A DNA stretch of 64,000 nucleotides, from the NCBI GenBank assembly GCA_049840475.1, contig JASGKX010000001.1, positions 1,550,001 through 1,614,000 on the forward strand, read 5' to 3'. The notes beneath the pieces were generated by a model, which saw only the letters and a program-made list of their open reading frames with translations, did not search any database and was not told the origin of the DNA. Positions 17,618-26,647 of this stretch are shown here, in pieces; position 1 is the stretch's first letter, and the number at the start of each line of letters is the position of its first letter. A program made the translations under genes and the position numbers. The DNA comes from JBGVSA01 sp049840475. Its GTDB lineage: Bacteria > Pseudomonadota > Gammaproteobacteria > Burkholderiales > Rhodocyclaceae.

Positions 17618-19255
17618 ATGCGCAATAATCAGCCGGTCACGCAGATAGAAACTCTTGTTCCCGATAATGTCTTTATTTATTCGCGGACCGATCTGCACGG
17701 AAATATCACTTACGCCAATAAGGCTTTTGCGGAAATAAGCGGTTTTCTTCCAGAAGAAATGGAAGGTCAGCCGCACAATATGATCCGCCACCCCGACATG
17801 CCGGTAGATGCCTTTCGCGATATGTGGGCGTCGCTCAAGGCGGGCAAACCGTGGAAGGGTGTCGTCAAGAATCGCCGCAAGGACGGTGGCTTCTATTGGG
17901 TCGTTGCCAACGCCTCTCCGGTGCGTGAAGGCGGCTCCGTCGTGGGTTACCAATCGGTGCGCTCGCGTCCCACGCGCGAACAGATCGATGCCGCAGACAA
18001 GGCGTATCGGCGCTTGCGCGAAGGCGACAAATCGTTGCGCATCCAGAACGGTCGCGTCGTGCGCAATCATTCGCGCACGGTCGAACGCGTGCTGTCTCAC
18101 GAGTCGCGTCTGTATGCATTTGCGGTACTGGTCCTGCTGGCGCAGATCATCGGTGTCGCCGCAGGCTCGTTCCGAGACCAGGCTTGGTTGCACACCAGTT
18201 ACGTGGCGCTGGCGGCGCTGACGCTGTGTGCAGCGCTCTACATGGTCGTGTTCTACCTGCCACACGCCCTGCGCCGGTTGCGGCATATCGACGCCTTCCT
18301 TGAAGACACGCTATCGAGCGGCAACCTGACGCGCGCGCTCGAACCGGGTCAGCACGACATCATCGGCAACATCGCGGCAAGGCTCGATACGCAGATCGCC
18401 GCCACGCGCGCCACGCTGCAAGTGGTGGGCGATGCAACGCGCGAGGTGTCGGAGACCACCGCGTCCATCAACGGCAGTATCGAGGCGCTGGTCAGTTCCG
18501 CCACGCGTCAGAACACCACGACGTCCTCGGCTGCTGCTGCGGTTGAAGAGATGGCCGTGTCCATCGAAGAAGTCGCCGCGCATGCGGTCGGCACACGCGA
18601 AGCGGCCAGCGAATCCGGCGCGCGTGCGCGTGAGGGCGCACGCCTGTCGGCGCTCGCCACGGAAACGATCAATGCTCTGTCGACCACCGTCAGCCGCTCG
18701 GCCGAGACGGTCGAAAAGCTCGGCGATCGCACGACCGAAATCGGCAGCGTGGCCTTGGTCATCAAAGAGATCGCCACCCAGACCAACCTGCTGGCGCTCA
18801 ATGCCGCGATCGAAGCGGCCCGTGCGGGTGAGCAAGGGCGTGGCTTTGCCGTGGTGGCGGACGAGGTCCGCAAGCTCGCCGAGCGGACGGCCCAGGCCAC
18901 CGAAGAAATCGACGGCATGATCGGGCGCATCCACGCCGACACGGCGGAGGCGGTGTCGTCGATGCGCCAAAGTGCAACCCAGGTCTCGGACAGCGTAAGT
19001 CTTGTGCATAAGGCGCACGAATCACTTCAGTCCATCAACGGGCACATGGAAAACACCTTGCAGATGGTGTCCGAAATCTCTCACTCTGCGGCCGAGCAGG
19101 GCAGCGCCATGACTGAAGTGGCGCGGGGCGTCGAAGAAGCTGCCCGCCTGTCGGACCAGAATCTTGGCATCGCCAACGACACTGAAGGTGCGTCGCACGT
19201 ATTGCAGGCGAACGTGGCGCGCATGCAGCGCGCGGTGGCGCAGTATCGCGTCTGA
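17618..19255 (+). CDS. Aer-like chemoreceptor (PAS domain, energy/aerotaxis)
   Basis: 545 residues. The N-terminal PAS domain spans about 8-120 and has Aer-type landmarks: DLHGNITYANKAFAEISGF, HNMIRHPDMPVDAFRDMW and WKGVVKNRRKDGGFYWV. Two adjacent membrane helices follow (about 165-215), then the HAMP-like linker and the methyl-accepting domain with EIATQTNLLALNAAIEAARA. In Aer the PAS domain binds FAD and reports redox state, and the motifs fit that. Its 3' end is overlapped for 221 bases by the convergent lipoprotein frame. Confidence 0.92.
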   Translation: MRNNQPVTQIETLVPDNVFIYSRTDLHGNITYANKAFAEISGFLPEEMEGQPHNMIRHPDMPVDAFRDMWASLKAGKPWKGVVKNRRKDGGFYWVVANASPVREGGSVVGYQSVRSRPTREQIDAADKAYRRLREGDKSLRIQNGRVVRNHSRTVERVLSHESRLYAFAVLVLLAQIIGVAAGSFRDQAWLHTSYVALAALTLCAALYMVVFYLPHALRRLRHIDAFLEDTLSSGNLTRALEPGQHDIIGNIAARLDTQIAATRATLQVVGDATREVSETTASINGSIEALVSSATRQNTTTSSAAAAVEEMAVSIEEVAAHAVGTREAASESGARAREGARLSALATETINALSTTVSRSAETVEKLGDRTTEIGSVALVIKEIATQTNLLALNAAIEAARAGEQGRGFAVVADEVRKLAERTAQATEEIDGMIGRIHADTAEAVSSMRQSATQVSDSVSLVHKAHESLQSINGHMENTLQMVSEISHSAAEQGSAMTEVARGVEEAARLSDQNLGIANDTEGASHVLQANVARMQRAVAQYRV

Positions 19256-19937
19256 TCGTACCTGCGGGCGCCATCCCCGAACGCAATGCGCGAAGCATTG
19301 GATTGGAAAGGCGGCCCGCGGTATTGATGCCTGCGCGGGCCGTCGTCGGCGCATCGGGCGAGATCGGCTGTGTCACCTGATCGACGAGATCGCTGAATGT
19401 CGAGCCGCTGTCAGCCAGCGACAGGGAGATATGTTCGAGCAGGTCGTCGTAGGCGTCGCCCTTCTCCGGTAAAAACGAGGCGGTGAAGAAGTCCGCGTCG
19501 CTGCGAGTGGCGTAGCCCGCATCCACCAGCATTTGTGCGACGGCCACTTGCGCTTGGGGCACGCCCGCACTCACCGCCAGCAGCGCTGATGGAGCAATGG
19601 TGTCGACCGACGCGGCCGAGCCGCCAATCGCTACGGCCCGCGCCAACACCAGCTCGGTCAGCGGTGTGACGTTGACGTTCTTCGCGCCTTCATCCGCCAT
19701 CGAATGCAACGGTGCTGCGTTGCCCAGTGAGCCGCCGGACACGGTAACGAGGCAGGGGTACCGTGCGTCGTCGAGCGCCACCTCCCAATCGGGTGGAGAC
19801 GTTACGGACGCATCATCGCTATTGCCGTTGTGATTGCCACCGCAACCTGCGAGACCGATGAAGGCGAGCGCAATTGCCGTGGACAGGGACGAGCGAGACC
19901 TGCGCGATGTGCTGCGCAGGGAGTGAGTGCAGGACAT
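19035..19937 (-). CDS. Putative lipoprotein, probably truncated or degraded at its 3' end
   Basis: The open frame encodes 300 residues. The first 32 form a lipoprotein signal peptide (FIGLAGCGG). The middle part (about 60-195) looks like real protein: CLVTVSGGSLGN, NVTPLTELVLARA, VDAGYATRSDADFF and DAYDDLLEHISLSLADSG resemble a family of Burkholderiales surface lipoproteins of unknown function. After about residue 215 the sequence becomes Arg/Pro-rich and antisense to the Aer gene, which is typical of read-through rather than true coding. A genuine end near 19270 or a frame break there is likely. Confidence 0.5.
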   Translation of the reverse strand: MSCTHSLRSTSRRSRSSLSTAIALAFIGLAGCGGNHNGNSDDASVTSPPDWEVALDDARYPCLVTVSGGSLGNAAPLHSMADEGAKNVNVTPLTELVLARAVAIGGSAASVDTIAPSALLAVSAGVPQAQVAVAQMLVDAGYATRSDADFFTASFLPEKGDAYDDLLEHISLSLADSGSTFSDLVDQVTQPISPDAPTTARAGINTAGRLSNPMLRALRSGMAPAGTIRRDTAPPRAACAPRSPAIRATHLQCRWRCQDSGPTGGQLLRRPAPLQSWRCPARPQSERFRTPSARCFPCAR

Positions 19938-20265
19938 TCCAGGCCTCCTTCGCGTGGGCGTGAAAAGCTTGCAATGCAGACCCTGCGCGCCTCATGTCGT
20001 TGTTCTGGATTTGTCATGCCTGAACGCGCCTTGCGGGCGCGCTGGCTACGGGCCGCATTTGTGCGGAATATGCTGTGTCCGCGTGATGGGTTCAATTCGA
20101 CACGCGAAGCGAAAAGGCTCCAAATTGTCTATCGGAGCGTACCGATGGGCCTGGGTATGTATGCCATTCGGGCTCGGCGGACAGGCGCGTATCGCGCATT
20201 GCACGCGTCATGATTTCAGCGACGGCGGCGCAACTGCTGCGCATGGAATTCGCGCGGCAGGTAAT
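19938..20265. other. Intergenic region between the lipoprotein and pectinesterase genes
   Basis: No gene is supported; the open frames here lack ribosome sites and family features. It includes the upstream region of the minus-strand lipoprotein. Confidence 0.55.
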
Positions 20266-20292
20266 AGAAAAGGGGCTCCGAAGAGCCCCTTT
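20266..20292 (-). terminator. Rho-independent terminator of the pectinesterase gene
   Basis: A perfect 10-bp stem AAAGGGGCTC / GAGCCCCTTT with a TTCG tetraloop on the minus strand, followed by TCTATT. It begins 28 bases after the stop codon. Confidence 0.88.
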
Positions 20293-20319
20293 CGCGTGCT
20301 GCGCGGATCCCTGTGACGA

Positions 20320-21826
20320 TCAGTTGCCGCTGATCGAACCGGCGCCCGTGTTCTTGTACTCGTACAAGCGGTTCGCCGGGAAGACCGTTAACGCACTCGA
20401 CCATGTCACGGTCTGGCTATTGACCGGATCGAACAGACGACCGGTGGTCGCTGCCGGTGCCCACGCGACGGTGGTGCGGATGTGCGCGCCGATCACTGAA
20501 TTGCGCACGATAGCGATGCCGTTGGGCACGTAGGTGGTGCTACCCACCGTGTAGCCGCCCGAGCTGTCATCCCATGCGCGACCCAGGTTCAGGTCCATCA
20601 TGTTCGCCGCAGTCGAGGTGTCGGACGTAAAGGTCGAATTGATGGCCAGATAGCCGTACTGATAGAGCTGCGGATGCGACGGGGCAAACACGTAACCCAG
20701 CGTGGTGCGTGATGTCAGTGACTTGAAGGTCACGCGGTTGAACACCGACACGCCACGCCCGAAGACATAGTCAGTGTCGCCTTCGACGTACGAGTCGACA
20801 AAGTACGAGCGCGCGATCTTGCCCGTGCTGCTGCTCTTGGTCTGGAGCGTGTCCTGATTGCCAAGGAAGCGCACGTTTTCAAAGATCAGCTTGTCGCCGG
20901 TCGTGGTCACCGCCACGGCTTGCAGGCCGCTGGTGGCGGTGGTTTCGTCGAAATCGTTCGAGAAGGTCAGGTTCTTGGCCTGGAAACCATCCGAATACGC
21001 CAGGAAGGTCGTGCTGCCGCTGGTGCCGTAGGTGGTGCTGCCGCTACGTCCTTCGCACGCGTTGAGTACGACGGTCGAGACCTTTGCTTCGCCGTTGTAG
21101 TGGTTGTTGACGATGACGACCTTCGAGGCGTCCGCGTCGGCACTGTACAAGGTGATCGGCGGTGCGTTCTTCACGCAAACCTGCTCGCGATACGTACCCG
21201 GCATGACCCGAATGTAGATGCGCGCCGTGCCGCCCACTGTCGTGGCTGCATCGACCGCAGCCTGGACCGTTGTGTGCGTACCGCCGCTGGCGGCGACCGT
21301 GTAGGTCGGCACAAAGGTACTGACGTCGCCGATGCCATTGGTGACGGGGTCCCAGTTGTCGGCGACCAACGCGTCAGCAGTGCCGCCCTGGGCCAGCGTG
21401 AGCAGGATGGTGGCACGCGTGGAAGCTTCAGTGTCGGTCAGTTGCGGGCGCGTCAGCGACGTGTTCGACGGACGAACTGGAGCTGGATGCGCTGGAGGAG
21501 ACCGAAGAACTCGAAGAGCTGGAAGAAATCGAAGAACTCGAAACGCTCGACGAACTCGACGAACTCGACGAACTGGAAGAACTCTTCGAGCTGCTGGAGC
21601 TGGATGCACTGCTGCTCACGCTCGACGACGCGCTACTACTCGTGCTGGACGATGTCGATGATACGGACGACGACGATGAAGCGCTCGACGATGAGATAGA
21701 GCTAACAGAGCTGGACGAACTGGATGTAGCGGGCGTGCCCGAATCATTACTATCTCCGCCGCACGCAGAAAGCGTGAACGCAGTGGAGATTGCCAGTCCC
21801 ATGATGGCAAGCTTGCGGTACTGCAC
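20320..21826 (-). pseudogene. Pectinesterase lipoprotein with polyserine linker, frameshifted in this sequence
   Basis: Carbohydrate-esterase-8 enzyme that removes methyl esters from pectin outside the cell. The 5' frame (from the ATG at 21826) gives a lipoprotein signal (TLSACGG) and a polyserine linker of about 85 residues. The catalytic domain continues in another frame from about 21465 to 20320, with GTYREQVCVKN, FQAKNLTFSNDF, LGNQDTLQTKSS (catalytic Gln and region), YVEGDTDYVFGRG (catalytic Asp) and LGRAWDDSSGG. Removing one base in GTTCGAC at 21463-21469 rejoins the linker to NTSLTRPQLTD. This lesion type recurs elsewhere in the window, so the gene is probably intact in the cell. Confidence 0.85.
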
Positions 21827-22098
21827 GGTGACTCCTCCTTGGTAGAAAGTCCGGGTAGCTCCACGTCTGATAGGGGGTTTTTACGCGCGGGTGATACCGG
21901 TGCCACGCATCTTGCACAACGCATATGCGGGCAGCAAGGGAATGTCGCCAAATGGGCATGCTCGCCGTGCCAGAATGCGGTGTTCGCGCGCAATGGCGCG
22001 AAGGGTGCCGGGAAGCCCCGGCACACGCTGGCTTTTGTGGATCACGCGCCGGAGTGGCCGGCGCTGGGGCTTGCGGATCGGCGTCGATCCGGGCTCTG

Positions 22099-23682
22099 TC
22101 AGTATCCGGCGCAGGCGCCGTCAGCGCGCGGATCGGTGGCGCCTTCGATGCGCCCGTCTGGATGAAAGCTGATGGCGCCCGCGTGGCCCATCATGTCGTC
22201 GAACGTGTCGACCACCTGCACTGCATGGCCTGCGCGCATGAGTTGGTCGACCAGCGCACCATCGAAACGCGATTCGAGCTTGAGGTTGGTGGTTTCGTCG
22301 CCCCAGGTGCGGCCGAGCAGCCAGCGCGGTGCAGTGACAGCGGCCTGCATGTCCTGCCCGAATAGCACGTGACGCGAGAACACCGCCGCCTGTGTTTGCG
22401 GCTGGCCTTCGCCCCCCATCGTGCCGTAGGCCATCACGCGGCCGTCGCGCAATTGCGCCATCGCCGGGTTGAGCGTGTGGAACGGCAGGCGGCCCGGTAC
22501 CAGTGCATTGGGCCCCGGCGTGAGCGAAAAGCTCGCGCCCCGGTTCTGCCATTGCACGCCGGACTCTTCCAGCACCAGCCCGCTGCCGAATTCCCAATAC
22601 ACGCTCTGAATGTAGCTCACCACGCGACCCTGCCGATCCGCCGCGCCCAGCCAGACCGTGTCGCCGGGCAGCGCAAGCTCGGGCCATGGTGCTGCGTGCT
22701 GCATGTCGATCCGGGCCGCTTCGTGAGCAAGCGATGTGTCGCGGAGGAAGGCCGCCGCGTCGCTGCGCATGAAGGCCGGATCGCCTACATGAGCATTGCG
22801 CCAGCGGAAGGCGCGTTTGGTGGCTTCGATCAGGCCGTGCAAGTGCGCAAAGCTCTCGGCCTCGCGCACGCCGAGCCGATCGAAGATGCCCAGGATCGCC
22901 AGCGAGCTGATGCCCTGCGTAGGCGGTGGATGATTGAACAGGCGGCCTGCACCGATCTCGACCGACAACGGTGCGAGCGTCCGGGCGCTAAACACTTCCA
23001 GGTCGCTCAAGCGAACCGGGCTACCGGCGGCTTCGAGATCACGCGCCATGCTGCGCGCAAGATCGCCGCGATAGAAATCGTCCAGTCCCGCGCGTGACAA
23101 CTGCGCCAGCGTCGCCGCCAGTCGAGGCTGGCGCAGCGTGTCGCCACATTGCGGCAGACCGTGTTCCGCAAAGGTGCGCGCGAAGCCGCCGACGTGTTCT
23201 AGCTGCTGCCATTTGTCGCGCGTGAGCTGTGCTTGCGAGCGCGAAATTGCGACACCTTCCTGCGCGTGTCGAATGGCGTCTTCCAGCAATCGCGACAACG
23301 GCAATGGCTTGCCCCAATCTGCTGCTGCCTGCAGCGCTGCGTGCCAGCCGCCGACCGCGCCAGCCGCCGTCAGTGCGGCGCGTGCGCCACGTGTCGGGAT
23401 GACTGCGTCGCCATGCTCAGCGTAGAAGCCGGGAGTCGCCAATCCGGCCGCTTGTCCGCACGCGCGGATGGCAACGGGCGCTTTGCCCGGCTCGGCGATC
23501 AGCCAGAAACCATCGCCCCCGATGCCGTTCATGTGTGGGTACACAACGGCGATGGTGGCGGCTGCTGCGACCATGGCTTCGACAGCGTTGCCGCCTTCGC
23601 GCAGAACGGCCGCGCCACTCTGTGCTGCCAGATGGTGAGGGGCGGTTACCATGCCGCCACGACAGGTTTTGCTGTGATACAC
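22099..23682 (-). CDS. Gamma-glutamyltransferase-fold amidohydrolase (HpxW/oxamate-amidohydrolase-like)
   Basis: 527-residue N-terminal-nucleophile hydrolase. It has GGNAVEAMVAAAATIAVV and MNGIGGDGFW in the large-subunit part. The likely autoprocessing nucleophile is Thr342 in PGDTVWLGAAD, and SGLVLEESGVQWQNRG and GTMGGEGQPQ follow in the small-subunit part. The GTG at 23682 is chosen because GGAGAG lies 5 bases upstream and the N-terminal extension before it is not conserved. The pairing with an HpxZ-like gene, and the absence of a signal peptide, favour a cytoplasmic catabolic amidohydrolase over periplasmic glutathione hydrolysis. The substrate is inferred only by family. Confidence 0.83.
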   Translation of the reverse strand: MYHSKTCRGGMVTAPHHLAAQSGAAVLREGGNAVEAMVAAAATIAVVYPHMNGIGGDGFWLIAEPGKAPVAIRACGQAAGLATPGFYAEHGDAVIPTRGARAALTAAGAVGGWHAALQAAADWGKPLPLSRLLEDAIRHAQEGVAISRSQAQLTRDKWQQLEHVGGFARTFAEHGLPQCGDTLRQPRLAATLAQLSRAGLDDFYRGDLARSMARDLEAAGSPVRLSDLEVFSARTLAPLSVEIGAGRLFNHPPPTQGISSLAILGIFDRLGVREAESFAHLHGLIEATKRAFRWRNAHVGDPAFMRSDAAAFLRDTSLAHEAARIDMQHAAPWPELALPGDTVWLGAADRQGRVVSYIQSVYWEFGSGLVLEESGVQWQNRGASFSLTPGPNALVPGRLPFHTLNPAMAQLRDGRVMAYGTMGGEGQPQTQAAVFSRHVLFGQDMQAAVTAPRWLLGRTWGDETTNLKLESRFDGALVDQLMRAGHAVQVVDTFDDMMGHAGAISFHPDGRIEGATDPRADGACAGY

Positions 23683-23702
23683 GCAAGCTCTCCGTTTTGT
23701 TG

Positions 23703-24086
23703 TCAGCGTGTCGCGTCCATCCACGACACGTGTGCTGCGACCACTCGCCACCCTTCCGGCTGGCGTACCCACGTCTGGCTTTGGCGGCCGATGCGCGGTT
23801 CGCCCTCGCGCACGAACTCCATGTCCGCCGTGGCGAAATCGCGGCCGAATGTCGTGATGGCGACGCGTTGCGGGGTGCGCGCGAGGCCTCGCGACGGACG
23901 TGCCTTGCGGAACGCGTGGATCTCATCGACGCCATAGAGGTTCTCGGTGGCGCCGTAACGCACCGTGTGCGCGCTGTCCCAGAACAGCTCGTCGAGCACG
24001 GTGACATCGTTGCTGGTGAGCGCGGCCTCGTAGCGCATGAAGGCGGCGGACACTTCGGCCACCACATCAGGCAGATTGATTTCCAT
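23703..24086 (-). CDS. AtzH/HpxZ-like NTF2-fold protein (DUF3225 type)
   Basis: 127 residues. The NTF2-like cone fold is suggested by YEAALTSNDVTVLDELFWDS, RYGATENLYGVDEIHAFR and QTWVRQPEGWRVVAAHVSW. In Klebsiella the hpxWXYZ cluster, and in s-triazine degraders AtzH, place this family beside amidases of ureide or carboxybiuret catabolism. Here it lies 20 bases before the GGT-fold gene and 11 bases after the ABC fusion gene, so it belongs to the same operon. Confidence 0.85.
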   Translation of the reverse strand: MEINLPDVVAEVSAAFMRYEAALTSNDVTVLDELFWDSAHTVRYGATENLYGVDEIHAFRKARPSRGLARTPQRVAITTFGRDFATADMEFVREGEPRIGRQSQTWVRQPEGWRVVAAHVSWMDATR

Positions 24087-24097
24087 TGCGTCGTCCC

Positions 24098-26647
24098 TCA
24101 GTGCCCGCCAAGGTAGGCCTTGGTCAGCGTTTCGTCGGCGGCGATCTCGGCTGCGGTGCCTTGTGCGACCACGCGCCCGTTCTCGAGCACGTAGGCGCGG
24201 TCGGCAAGCGCCAGCGCTAGCGCCGCCATCTGGTTGACCAGCAGCAGCGTCATGTTCTCGCCGCGCAGGCGGTCGAGTGCGGCGAACAGCTCTTCAATGA
24301 TCTTTGGCGCTAGTCCCAGCGAGGGCTCGTCGAGCAACAGCACGCGTGGACGCGACATCAACGCGCGGGCGATGGCCAGCATCTGTTGTTCGCCACCCGA
24401 CAGCAGGCCTGCGCGCTGGTGCAGCCGCTCACGCAGGCGCGGAAAGCGTTGCAGCATTTCTTCAACGCGTGCTTCGCGATCCTGCGGATGGAGAAAGGCG
24501 CCGAGCCGGATGTTGTCGAGAACGCTCAGTTCGGGGAATACCTGGCGACCCTCAGGCACCAGCACCAGTCCGTGCGCCACGATCTGTTCGGCGCGCAGGG
24601 TCGCCAGTTCCACTCCGCCCACGTGGATGCCGCCAGTGAATGGCCGGTGCAGGCCCACCAGCGTGCGCATGAGCGTGCTCTTGCCGGCGCCGTTGGCACC
24701 GAGCAAGGCGATCATTTCGCCTTCGTTGACGCGGATGTTGACCGCGTTGAGCACCGGGTCTGCGCCGTAACCCGTGGTGAGTGCGCCAATGCCGAGCACT
24801 TCGTTTCCGGCGACCGGTGCGGTGCGCTGCGCGGGTGCAAGCGACATGCCGCCTTCGCCGAGGTAGGCACGGCGCACGGCCGGGTCTTGTTGAATCTGCG
24901 CGGGCGTGCCTTGCGCCAGCCGTTGGCCAGCGTCGAGCACCACGATGTGGTCCGAGATCTCCATCACCAGCGCCATGTCGTGTTCGACCAGCACCACGCC
25001 GATGCCGGCGTCGGCGATGCGTCGCAACAGTGCGGCCAGGCGCGACTTGTCTTCGCGCGAAAGACCGGCCGCGGGTTCGTCCAGCAGCAATACGTCTGGG
25101 TCGCCGGCCAGCGCGCGAGCGATTTCCACCAGACGACGGTCGACGTGCGCCAGGCCCTTGGACGCGATCGACACGTCGCCCGCGTAGCCGCACCAATCGA
25201 GCAGGGCACGAGCGCGCTCGACGGCTTCTGCTGCGTGCATGCGTTCATCGCTCAGCAGACTGCCGAGGCGTCCGCGCGACATCGCCAGCGCGACGTTGTC
25301 GAGCACGCTCAGGCTGCCGAACAGTTGCGAGGTCTGGTAGCTGCGTGCGACGCCCCGGCGGGCGATGCGCCATGCGCCGCGCCCCTGCAAGGCTGCATCG
25401 TCGAGCAGTACGTGGCCCGTGGTCGGCGTGTAAAAACCGCTGAGCATATTGAGTGCCGTGCTTTTGCCGGCCCCGTTCGGGCCAATCAGCGCGGTGACGG
25501 CCCCAGGGCGCACTTCAAAGCCCACGCCGCTGACGGCACGTACGCCGCCGAACACCATGCTCAGATCGTCCGCACGCAGCGTCTTGCGCGCCCGGCTTGG
25601 CAGGTTTGCCGGGCGGACGGCGGGCAAGGGTCTAGGCTTGATTGCTTCGCGGCGGAAGGTGAACGCGCGGCGTGCAAGGCCGACCATGCCTTCGGGCGCC
25701 GCCCACAGCACGACCAGCAACAACATGCCGAAGAACAGCAGGCGGTATTCCTCCAGGCTCGACAGTAGTTCTGGCAGCAGACCGACGATGAGCGCGCCGA
25801 TGATCGGCCCGGCAAGGCTGCCCGATCCGCCGATCATCACCACCAGCACGAACAGGATCGACTGGATGAAGCCGAAGCTGTTGGGTGTGACAAAGCCCGA
25901 CAGCGGCGCATACAAAGCGCCCGCCGCGCCGGCCAGCAGGGCCGACAGGCTGAAGGCGACCGTCTTCACCACCAGCGGATGAATGCCGATGGATTCGGAT
26001 GCGGTTTCGCTGTCGCGCACCGCACGCATGGCAATACCCCATGTGCCGCGCGAGAGCAGCGCGAAGGCTGCGAATGCCACCGCTGCCGCGAGAATCGCCA
26101 GCACCGCGATGGCGCGTTCGCCGCGCAGTGTTTCGCTCAGCGCGGGCGCCACGATGCCCATGAGCCCGTTCTGCCCGCCGGTCAGCTCACGCGCCTCGAC
26201 GATGCTGTGCTCGACGATAAAGCCAAACGCGATGGTGATCATCGCCAGATACGGCCCTTTCACACGGAGCGCAGGCAGCGCCAGCAGTGCGCCGACGCCT
26301 GCCGCAAGCAAGGCCGCCATCGGCCACGCAGCCCAGAAGCTCCAGCCGGCCTTGGTGGTGAGAATGCTGACCGCATATGCGCCGATGGCGTAGAAGCCCA
26401 CATGGCCGAAAGACACTTGCCCGGAGAGCCCCAGCAACACGTTGAGTCCGATGCCGACCATGGCCAGCAATGCAACATTGGCGAGCACAAAGACGTAATA
26501 GCCATTGACGTTCATCGCCAGCCCAAGCGCGATGGCTACGACCATCGCGCACGCCCCGAGCGGAGCGAGACTCGTCATGACCGGCCGTGTGGCGCGCATC
26601 GGTTGCCGGGCCAGCACGGCTTCGATTTCGGTGGGATGCGTGTTCAT
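24098..26647 (-). CDS. Branched-chain-type ABC importer, LivM-LivG-LivF triple fusion
   Basis: 849 residues joining three subunits in one chain. Residues about 30-330 are a LivM permease (LNVLLGLSGQVSFGHVGFYA, then GGSGSLAGPIIGA). About 345-590 form the first ATPase, with Walker A GPNGAGKST and Walker B VLLLDEPAAGL but LAHVDRRLVEIARA in place of a normal signature loop. About 610-849 form the second ATPase, with GANGAGKST, signature LSGGEQQML and VLLLDEPSLGL. The start at 26647 overlaps the livH stop as ATGA. LivM-LivG fusions are known, but a full three-way fusion is less usual. The transporter would import a small amide or ureide rather than leucine, judging by neighbours. Confidence 0.92.
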   Translation of the reverse strand: MNTHPTEIEAVLARQPMRATRPVMTSLAPLGACAMVVAIALGLAMNVNGYYVFVLANVALLAMVGIGLNVLLGLSGQVSFGHVGFYAIGAYAVSILTTKAGWSFWAAWPMAALLAAGVGALLALPALRVKGPYLAMITIAFGFIVEHSIVEARELTGGQNGLMGIVAPALSETLRGERAIAVLAILAAAVAFAAFALLSRGTWGIAMRAVRDSETASESIGIHPLVVKTVAFSLSALLAGAAGALYAPLSGFVTPNSFGFIQSILFVLVVMIGGSGSLAGPIIGALIVGLLPELLSSLEEYRLLFFGMLLLVVLWAAPEGMVGLARRAFTFRREAIKPRPLPAVRPANLPSRARKTLRADDLSMVFGGVRAVSGVGFEVRPGAVTALIGPNGAGKSTALNMLSGFYTPTTGHVLLDDAALQGRGAWRIARRGVARSYQTSQLFGSLSVLDNVALAMSRGRLGSLLSDERMHAAEAVERARALLDWCGYAGDVSIASKGLAHVDRRLVEIARALAGDPDVLLLDEPAAGLSREDKSRLAALLRRIADAGIGVVLVEHDMALVMEISDHIVVLDAGQRLAQGTPAQIQQDPAVRRAYLGEGGMSLAPAQRTAPVAGNEVLGIGALTTGYGADPVLNAVNIRVNEGEMIALLGANGAGKSTLMRTLVGLHRPFTGGIHVGGVELATLRAEQIVAHGLVLVPEGRQVFPELSVLDNIRLGAFLHPQDREARVEEMLQRFPRLRERLHQRAGLLSGGEQQMLAIARALMSRPRVLLLDEPSLGLAPKIIEELFAALDRLRGENMTLLLVNQMAALALALADRAYVLENGRVVAQGTAAEIAADETLTKAYLGGH

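Noticed and set aside
22099..23682. Periplasmic glutathione hydrolase (Ggt)
   Set aside because: No signal peptide is present, and the gene is in an operon with an HpxZ-like gene and an ABC importer, favouring a cytoplasmic amidohydrolase.
24386..25768. 460-codon open frame on the plus strand
   Set aside because: Antisense to the LivMGF fusion with clear Walker motifs; its composition is non-protein-like.
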